DNA from: an uncultured Clostridium sp.
Lineage (GTDB): Bacteria > Bacillota > Clostridia > TANB77 > CAG-508
NCBI GenBank assembly: GCA_946411515.1
Contig: CAMKEH010000001.1
Span: 207,041-271,040, forward strand
Direction: 5' to 3'
DNA: 64,000 nucleotides
The position numbers were made by a program, and so were the translations under genes. Below the pieces are notes generated by a model. It had not been told where the DNA came from. It was given only the letters and a program-made list of their open reading frames with translations, and made no database searches. Below, one piece after another: positions 58,462-64,000 of the stretch (position 1 is its first letter; the number at the start of each line of letters is the position of its first letter).

Positions 58462-58495
58462 AAAAAAGTAGAAATTTAATTTCTACTTTTTATCA
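58462..58495. terminator. Terminator between ABC permease and flavodoxin genes
   Basis: Stem AAAAAGTAGAAATT/AATTTCTACTTTTT, an almost perfect palindrome with T/A runs on both sides. It lies 120 bases after the stop of the permease gene and 100 bases before the flavodoxin start. Confidence 0.8.
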
Positions 58496-58614
58496 TTTTT
58501 AACTATAAAACTACAAGTTATCTCACTCGTAATATTAAAACATTTTATACCTTTTTCATAAATTTTCTAATTTTAGTATTAATAGTTATATTTATTTTTA
58601 CCTCTTGAAATCTC

Positions 58615-60297
58615 TTATTCAATTGCCATAAGGTTTTTAATAGTTTTTTTCATTGCAAAATTGTTTATTATAATCGCTAGAACAAAAGTTATCAGTATAA
58701 CAACAAAGCATATAATTAAACCTTGCTGCATTAAATAAGAAATATCCATATTTGATGATATTGCTATATCAACCACAAAAAGCACAAATGAAATTAAACC
58801 TAATATAATAAAAATTATATTTATTACACCAAGTTTTCTAGAAATCTCTGTCTCGCTATCCCAGTTTAAATGTGGTCTTTTAGAATTCTTTAAAATCAAG
58901 CAACTTATGCAAATTAGATTAACAAGAAAACTAAAACAAGCACTTACTAGGATTATCCAGCTGTTTTCAATAGATACAGCACCTACGATTATAGAAATTA
59001 TTCCTAAAATAATCACATATAATACACTTCCAAGTGAACAAATAAATAAAGAAAAATTTCTCTTACTTTTGTAGTAATCAGTATAATCAAGTGGTAAAGT
59101 TCGAATTATACTAAGATTATTACCTTCGCGTGAAAATGCCGTTCCCGGTAAAACATTGTATCCACATGAAAAGCAAGACGCTGCTAGTGCAAATAACATA
59201 AATGCAATTAATGCTTCTACATTGTCAAGCGATAATTTCACATCATTTATTATATTATTCCCCAAAAGAAATGGTAATACAAAAATTACTGGCCATGCGA
59301 AGCTCATAACAAATCCATAAATCAAATAAGCAGGATTTCTTTTTGCACTCTTTGCTTCATAAGCAGTTAATGATTTTTTTGCACTTCCCTTTTTTTCATT
59401 TTGATTCAAAGCTTTTGAAACATCTCTATTCTTATTGCTTGTATTTTGCATAGAAAGCGCTGTATTAAAGTAAAAAGCTTTTACAGCAAGTGCAGCCAAT
59501 AACATCAACGCAATAGTAATAGCCAAACTAATTAATAACCCAACAATATTTCCTTCAATCATGAACTTGTTCATAAAAGATATATTAGGAGCAGCCTCTG
59601 AAATATATGAAATCATATTGAATGTTTCAGAAGTATCACCTTTATATATATTAGTTATTACAATATAACCTATTGTAATTGCAAATGTAAATATTCCTCC
59701 TAATGCCACAGTAACATCTCGATTTCGCATAACACCAAATATTCTAAAAACCACCACAACAAGTAAAGTAGCAATTGAAATTCCAGTAATAGGAATCAGA
59801 ACACTAGAAATAATAATACCAATTATATATGATATTCCAACTCCTGCGTGAAGACCTAATCCAATACAAATTGAATTTAAAGTAATAACACTTAAAGTAA
59901 CAGGAAAAACAGACACAACAGCCAGTTTTGCCATTACAATTTGTGTTGCAGAAAAAGGCATTGGTAAAAGTAGTTCTAGATCATCAGTTGTATAAAGCAC
60001 TGTTATTATGTCTTTAACTGAAAGTATAAAACTTAAAATTAAAATTCCCATCATCAGTACTTGTGCGATTTTTTCAATTTCAAAAAACAAGCTAATATAT
60101 GGTTGAACTATGTATGAACCTATAAAAAGTCCAACAGCAAGAATTAACAAACCACAATATAATAATATTTTTGCTGCTTTGGGCGATATTAGTGCTTCTT
60201 TATTTCCTACAGCTGCCTTACCATTACATTTTTTTAAAATTGCTATAAGTTTCTTTGTTTTTGATAAATCTCCTGTATTACCATAATTTGTTATCAT
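58615..60297 (-). CDS. ABC transporter permease
   Basis: 560 residues with about 12 membrane segments in two groups. A charged cytoplasmic stretch near residue 285 includes A-L-N-Q-N-E-K-K-G-S-A-K-K. It resembles ABC-2 exporters such as the YthQ/EcsB-type permeases. It abuts a small membrane protein gene and follows its ATPase in one operon. Substrate unknown; efflux of a peptide, antibiotic or lipid is possible. Confidence 0.8.
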   Translation of the reverse strand: MITNYGNTGDLSKTKKLIAILKKCNGKAAVGNKEALISPKAAKILLYCGLLILAVGLFIGSYIVQPYISLFFEIEKIAQVLMMGILILSFILSVKDIITVLYTTDDLELLLPMPFSATQIVMAKLAVVSVFPVTLSVITLNSICIGLGLHAGVGISYIIGIIISSVLIPITGISIATLLVVVVFRIFGVMRNRDVTVALGGIFTFAITIGYIVITNIYKGDTSETFNMISYISEAAPNISFMNKFMIEGNIVGLLISLAITIALMLLAALAVKAFYFNTALSMQNTSNKNRDVSKALNQNEKKGSAKKSLTAYEAKSAKRNPAYLIYGFVMSFAWPVIFVLPFLLGNNIINDVKLSLDNVEALIAFMLFALAASCFSCGYNVLPGTAFSREGNNLSIIRTLPLDYTDYYKSKRNFSLFICSLGSVLYVIILGIISIIVGAVSIENSWIILVSACFSFLVNLICISCLILKNSKRPHLNWDSETEISRKLGVINIIFIILGLISFVLFVVDIAISSNMDISYLMQQGLIICFVVILITFVLAIIINNFAMKKTIKNLMAIE

Positions 60298-60623
60298 TAT
60301 TTAGCCTCCTTACAGGATTTTTTAATTACTACATCAAGTACTAACATTATGACAATAATTGCTATAGCAACAATCAAGTAAATAGTTTGATCAAGAAAAT
60401 TAATAATTTTTAATACAGAAACTGCAATACAAAATAGCCCACCTATAATATTTGAAACTGATAAAAAAATCTTGTATCTCTTAACTCCTTTAGCTGAATA
60501 CTCTTTCAATTGTGCTTCTTCTCTTGCGCTAATCTTTCCAGTTGTAATAGTTATAATTCCTCTTATAATACAATAAATACCTATTACTATAAATAGATAT
60601 TGATTAAATTGACTTATTCCCAT
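60297..60623 (-). CDS. DUF3784-like small membrane protein
   Basis: 108 residues with three hydrophobic segments and a short charged loop. It resembles the DUF3784 family, found beside clostridial ABC exporters. It overlaps the permease start by one base and starts 15 bases after the ATPase stop, so all three are one unit. Confidence 0.65.
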   Translation of the reverse strand: MGISQFNQYLFIVIGIYCIIRGIITITTGKISAREEAQLKEYSAKGVKRYKIFLSVSNIIGGLFCIAVSVLKIINFLDQTIYLIVAIAIIVIMLVLDVVIKKSCKEAK

Positions 60624-60638
60624 AATTACTTCTCTCCT

Positions 60639-61364
60639 TTATTCTTTTATATCTGTTAATTCAAGAAAAATATTTTCTAAAGATGTCTGTTTCTTGTGAT
60701 TTGCTTTCAAGTCATCCATTGTTCCTTCGTATAACAGCTCTCCTTTTTTGATTATACAAATTTCATCACATAATTTTTCTGCTACTTCAAGCACATGTGT
60801 TGAAAAAAATACTGTTTTTCCTTTTTCTGCATGTTCACGCATCATCTTTTTTAGTTCAAACGCCGACTGTGGATCAAGTCCAGTTAATGGTTCATCAAGA
60901 ATCCACACACTTGGATCATGAATTAGTGCTCCCATAATCATTATTTTCTGACGCATACCATGTGAATAAGAATTAATTTGATTGCTAAGTGAATCATAAA
61001 TTCCAAAACGTTTTGCGTAATCTTCAATAAATTCTTTTCTCTCTTTCATTGGCGTATCATAGATATCTGCTATAAAATTCAAATATTCTATTCCAGTCAA
61101 TCTTAAAAAATGATCAGGGCTATCAGATACATATCCAAATTGTGTTTTAGCTTTTTTGGGCTCTTTTACAACATCAATACCATTTATCAAAATAGTCCCT
61201 TCTGTTGGTTTGATTACACCAGTAATTGCTTTAATTGTAGTAGATTTACCTGCACCATTATGTCCAATAAATCCAGTAATGGCACCATCTTTTGCAGTAA
61301 ATGAAATATTCTTAACCACCTCACAATCACCATATCTTTTAATATAGTTTTTTACACTGATCAA
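60639..61364 (-). CDS. ABC transporter ATP-binding protein
   Basis: 241 residues. Walker A is G-H-N-G-A-G-K-S-T, the signature is Y-S-H-G-M-R-Q-K-I, Walker B is V-W-I-L-D-E-P-L-T-G-L-D and the switch His is in S-T-H-V-L-E. First gene of the three-gene exporter operon. The ATG follows AAAGGAGAG. Confidence 0.95.
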   Translation of the reverse strand: MISVKNYIKRYGDCEVVKNISFTAKDGAITGFIGHNGAGKSTTIKAITGVIKPTEGTILINGIDVVKEPKKAKTQFGYVSDSPDHFLRLTGIEYLNFIADIYDTPMKERKEFIEDYAKRFGIYDSLSNQINSYSHGMRQKIMIMGALIHDPSVWILDEPLTGLDPQSAFELKKMMREHAEKGKTVFFSTHVLEVAEKLCDEICIIKKGELLYEGTMDDLKANHKKQTSLENIFLELTDIKE

Positions 61365-61493
61365 TGATATCTCTCCTTTCTACTTTTTATAACAACTTTT
61401 ACATAATATATATATCATAGCATTATATGATTGTCAATAATTAAGTTTTAATTAAGTATTGTTGAGATTTTTATATAAGTTAGATTATAATAA

Positions 61494-61811
61494 TGGTTTC
61501 TATGTTTATACTAAGCATGATAATATTTCTTCTATTAAACAAACTATTAAATATATCGTTAGATATACTGGTAGGCCTGCTATGGCTTAGTCTCTTATTA
61601 TTAACTTATTAACTATTATTGTGAATATGTTACTTTTTTGTATAATAGACATGAAGATGGAAAACGTGTAGAAGAAACTCTTCATGTTTATAAATTTATT
61701 AAAAACTAATTATACACATTCCTGATAAAAATTTTAAGGTTGATAGATATTATGGAGTATCTGCTAACAAACACAAACACTTAAATTTATTTTTGCTTTT
61801 CTTTTATTTAT
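61494..61811 (+). pseudogene. Remnant of an IS91-family transposase
   Basis: The plus strand keeps pieces of an IS91-type transposase in shifting frames: I-V-R-Y-T-G-R-P-A-M-A (then TAG), H-E-D-G-K-R-V-E-E-T-L-H-V-Y-K-F-I, and I-I-H-I-P-D-K-N-F-K-V-D-R-Y-Y-G-V. At least two frameshifts and one stop separate them, and the 5' part of the gene is missing. It is dead and much degraded. The rest of 61365-61999 is AT-rich with a terminator and nothing else that I can identify. Confidence 0.75.
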
Positions 61812-61833
61812 AAGTATGACTTTCCTATAACAT

Positions 61834-61870
61834 AAAAAACAAATCTGTTCATAAAAAGTTCGAACAGATT
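61834..61870 (-). terminator. Terminator of the 62000 gene
   Basis: Minus-strand stem AATCTGTTC/GAACAGATT followed by TGTTTTTTATG, 130 bases beyond the stop of the pilin-like gene. Confidence 0.7.
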
Positions 61871-61999
61871 CGTTATTGGCTCCATTTCGAAACACATTTA
61901 CAAAAATACGTATTCAGAAATTTTGCTCTAATATAACTCGATTAATTTATATATAATTTAGCATAAATAATAATATTATTATTATTATGCAATACTTTT

Positions 62000-63175
62000 T
62001 TAAAATGTTGTAGCAAGGCGTACAGAGTGTATTCCATCAACACTTCGTTCACCCATGAAGTTTCTGTAAAAAAATATATTCCAAGCAGTACTATTACTTA
62101 CTTGTGAAGAAGACCAATAAAAACCACTAAGCTTGAATAATGAACTATGATTACTATAAGTTATTTCAAATTCATTTGCAAATGCTGCCCATTCAGCTCT
62201 TGATGGTATAAACCATCCTTCGCTATATTTTGTTTGTATATGTTTCCAGATATCTTGATTTCCTTGTATTGCATCTGTATATCCATCTGATGTTCCTCCT
62301 AAATTCCATTTTTCAATCATTTTTCTTGTATTCTCTTTTCCTTCACCAAAATCACTTGAAGTTATTAATGGGCTCATTTTACCATATGCATTTTTATAAA
62401 AACTATAAGATGTATAAGCTTGATAACTTTTTGTTTCATCATTTTTATCTGTATATGCTGGTGTAGTAAAATCACTTAATGCCATTACATAAAATCTCTC
62501 TATACCCTTTCCTTTTGGTGATAATACTGGTTTTGATTCTTGTATATTTGCCCATTTATAGTTATCTTGGCTTATATAGTAGTTTTTTACATCACTTGCA
62601 CTTCTTTTATCTATTTTATATTCTCCATCACTATTTCCCCATTGCTGTGTTTCTCTTATACTTCCTGTTAATAAATCAACAAATATTACACCATCCACTG
62701 TTCCATCTGCATCTATATCCGCATAATATCCTACAAAATTTTCATCCTCAGATTTTGATATATTATTTGTATTTGTTAAATCTATAACTTTTCCCGTTGA
62801 AATATTATATGAGTATATTTTAATATCTTTAAATGTAACCATAAGAGAATTTCCTGTTTTACATACGTCTTCTATACTATTGTCTCCATAAATTTTTTCT
62901 AATCTATTTTTTATAAAATCATTAGCATTTTCTGTTGTTCCTGTAAATTGTGCTAATTGCCATTCTTGATATGCTAATTTTATTTTTTCTTCTATTTCTC
63001 CTTCTGAATATTTATCTACTGCAGATTTTGACTTAGTCAATAATCCATTATCTCCTGTTAAAGTTATAATTGTTACTCCTGCTAATATCAATAATACTAT
63101 TATTGTTACTATTAATGCCACCAATGTAATACCTTTTGCATTAGTTTCTTTTGTTTTTAAATTTTGAATTTTCAT
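62000..63175 (-). CDS. Pilin-like surface protein with DUF1566-type domain
   Basis: 391 residues. The pilin-like N-terminus (G-I-T-L-V-A-L-I-V-T-I, then the D-N-G-L-L motif) matches the genes at 14222 and 42704. The C-terminus (about 220-391) ends with G-F-Y-W-S-S-S-Q-V, then W-N-I-F-F-Y-R-N-F and V-R-L-A-T-T-F, typical of DUF1566/Lcl-type surface domains. Probably displayed at the cell surface. ATG behind a weak AAAGGAT. Confidence 0.78.
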   Translation of the reverse strand: MKIQNLKTKETNAKGITLVALIVTIIVLLILAGVTIITLTGDNGLLTKSKSAVDKYSEGEIEEKIKLAYQEWQLAQFTGTTENANDFIKNRLEKIYGDNSIEDVCKTGNSLMVTFKDIKIYSYNISTGKVIDLTNTNNISKSEDENFVGYYADIDADGTVDGVIFVDLLTGSIRETQQWGNSDGEYKIDKRSASDVKNYYISQDNYKWANIQESKPVLSPKGKGIERFYVMALSDFTTPAYTDKNDETKSYQAYTSYSFYKNAYGKMSPLITSSDFGEGKENTRKMIEKWNLGGTSDGYTDAIQGNQDIWKHIQTKYSEGWFIPSRAEWAAFANEFEITYSNHSSLFKLSGFYWSSSQVSNSTAWNIFFYRNFMGERSVDGIHSVRLATTF

Positions 63176-63322
63176 ATTTTAATACCTATCCTTTCTTTGT
63201 CTTTTGTAAGACTTTTTGATATAATTAAAAGGCTATTTTTCTTGTAATGTTTTTATATCATTATTAAAGATATTTGTCAATATCATTCTTAGAGATATTA
63301 TAAAATGTTTTAGGTGATAAAA

Positions 63323-63547
63323 TTGTTAAGAGTTAAAGAATTAAGAGAAGATAATGATATTAAACAAAGAGATATATCTAAACTGCTTGGAATTCAACAA
63401 AATAGTTATTCACAAATTGAAAATGAAAAAAATACAATACAAGTAGATCACTTAATTAAATTAGCAAAATTCTATAATACATCTACAGATTATATTTTAG
63501 GTTTAACTGATGAAATTAAGCCATATCCTAAAACATCCAAAAAATAA
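63323..63547 (+). CDS. XRE-family HTH regulator
   Basis: About 74 residues, a Cro/C1-type helix-turn-helix: Q-R-D-I-S-K-L-L-G-I-Q-Q-N-S-Y-S-Q-I-E-N-E near 17-37, then a helical C-terminus with Y-N-T-S-T-D-Y-I-L-G-L-T-D. I choose TTG 63323, six bases after AGGTGA; the GTG at 63314 lies inside that site. It precedes the small RNA and peptide gene and could control them (inference). It has no CGG and needs no frameshift. Confidence 0.85.
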   Translation: MLRVKELREDNDIKQRDISKLLGIQQNSYSQIENEKNTIQVDHLIKLAKFYNTSTDYILGLTDEIKPYPKTSKK

Positions 63548-63564
63548 TTTTTCAAACATTAGAT

Positions 63565-63593
63565 TTGACAAATCCAAAAATAAATGCTATAAT
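63565..63593 (+). promoter_or_regulatory. Consensus sigma-A promoter of a small RNA
   Basis: TTGACA (63565-63570), exactly 17 bases, TATAAT (63588-63593). Start predicted near 63600. Confidence 0.85.
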
Positions 63594-63599
63594 AACATT

Positions 63600-63676
63600 A
63601 GCTTAAGCGAAGTTGTCTAGTGTAGCCTGACAATAACGCATCGGATATGTGGGGAGAAACACATATCTCTTTTTTT
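63600..63676 (+). ncRNA. Small RNA of about 75 bases, candidate antitoxin RNA
   Basis: It starts after a perfect promoter and ends in a strong terminator (stem GATATGTG/CACATATC, loop GGGAGAAA, then TCTTTTTTT at 63668-63676). It contains no good coding frame. It converges on a 30-codon gene on the other strand that ends 58 bases away, and read-through of that gene would give antisense overlap. The pair resembles type I toxin-antitoxin loci. No RNA family match is claimed. Confidence 0.6.
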
Positions 63677-63733
63677 ATGTCTAAATTAGAAAACAGAGCA
63701 GGGAGAACTGCTCTGAAATTACTATGTAATTTT

Positions 63734-63826
63734 TTAGTTTTCGTTGTCTTTTCGATATTTCTTCAATTCTTCTTCCAATTTTTCAATTTTCTGAAGCAGA
63801 ATCCATATCAACATGTAGCCATTCAA
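63734..63826 (-). CDS. 30-residue peptide, candidate type I toxin
   Basis: A TTG (63826) behind a perfect AGGAGGTGA opens a 30-codon frame ending in TAA. The product has a short hydrophobic start (Y-M-L-I-W-I-L-L) and a charged helix (E-K-L-E-E-E-L-K-K-Y-R-K). An ATG four codons in (63814) is the alternative start. The very strong binding site on so small a gene and the opposing small RNA suggest a regulated peptide. Function is inferred, not shown. Confidence 0.6.
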   Translation of the reverse strand: MNGYMLIWILLQKIEKLEEELKKYRKDNEN

Positions 63827-64000
63827 ATAACTCACCTCCTTCACACAAAGATTTCCTTTGGCTAGGATGGTATTATAATACAATATTTTTTCTTCAAATA
63901 CAAGCGAACAATTAAATTTTTACTTATTTTCCAAATTTAAATTTAGGTTCTATAATAAATGTTGGGGTGATTAAATAAACCTCAACATTTTTTGTAAAAA

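Overview
The window is about 27% GC by eye, with AGA as the main arginine codon, GGA as the main glycine codon, strong GGAGG ribosome binding sites and a sporulation sigma-K gene. This points to a low-GC, Gram-positive, spore-forming Firmicute, probably an uncultured gut Clostridia-type lineage (inference). Most genes lie on the minus strand.

Layout. 1-5315: the integrase end of an integrative element (sortase, membrane protein, zinc-finger protein, HTH regulator, excisionase, tyrosine integrase) abutting a tRNA-Leu gene. 5316-5622: tRNA-Leu and two identical tRNA-Gly(TCC) behind one strong promoter. 5694-13972: pyrG, greA, pgsA, an S41 protease, two coiled-coil M23 peptidoglycan hydrolases, ftsX and ftsE (cell division and envelope). 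14222-16353: a pilin-like surface protein and an ORF6N gene. 16494-20056: split transketolase, a PepV-like dipeptidase and a probable 6S RNA. 20298-31133: hemolysin III, DUF368, sigK, a tRNA wobble-uridine modification pair (trhP and trmR), typA, plsC, cmk. 31280-35252: rlmN and a lipid or acyltransferase cluster. 35377-40584: the hrcA-grpE-dnaK-dnaJ heat-shock operon with two CIRCE-like operators. 40730-46241: Rpn nuclease genes, a leucine-rich-repeat pilin-like protein, an XRE regulator and a broken RhuM-Fic gene. 46492-58363: apt, murI, a beta-helix surface protein, NUDIX, CDF transporter, AlkD, IMPase, Tim44-like and deaminase genes. 58615-61364: an ABC exporter. 61490-64000: an IS91 remnant, a third pilin-like protein, an XRE regulator, and a small RNA opposite a tiny peptide gene.

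Main discovery. Seven genes are out of frame and are all repaired by one rule: when an in-frame CGG codon enters the ribosomal A site, the C is skipped (+1) and the next codon, GGA or GGT, is read as glycine. This happens nine times: murI, ftsX, an M23 hydrolase, trhP, an XRE regulator, a zinc-ribbon Tim44-like gene, and three times within sigK. Each repaired protein has family length and regains its conserved motif, for example the Leu-Gly-Cys-Thr-His-Tyr-Pro stretch of glutamate racemase and the HxH motif of the M23 peptidase. Scanning all genes by eye I found 11 in-frame CGG codons. Nine sit exactly at a required +1 shift. A tenth (ORF6N) is also followed by homologous sequence in the +1 frame. 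Only one, in a probably acquired gene of unknown function, looks like ordinary arginine. Dozens of CGG triplets that straddle codons cause no disruption. The simplest model is that CGG is unassigned, or very poorly read, and drives efficient +1 frameshifting, formally like yeast Ty1 (CUU AGG C) but spread across the genome. A systematic sequencing artefact is the main alternative.
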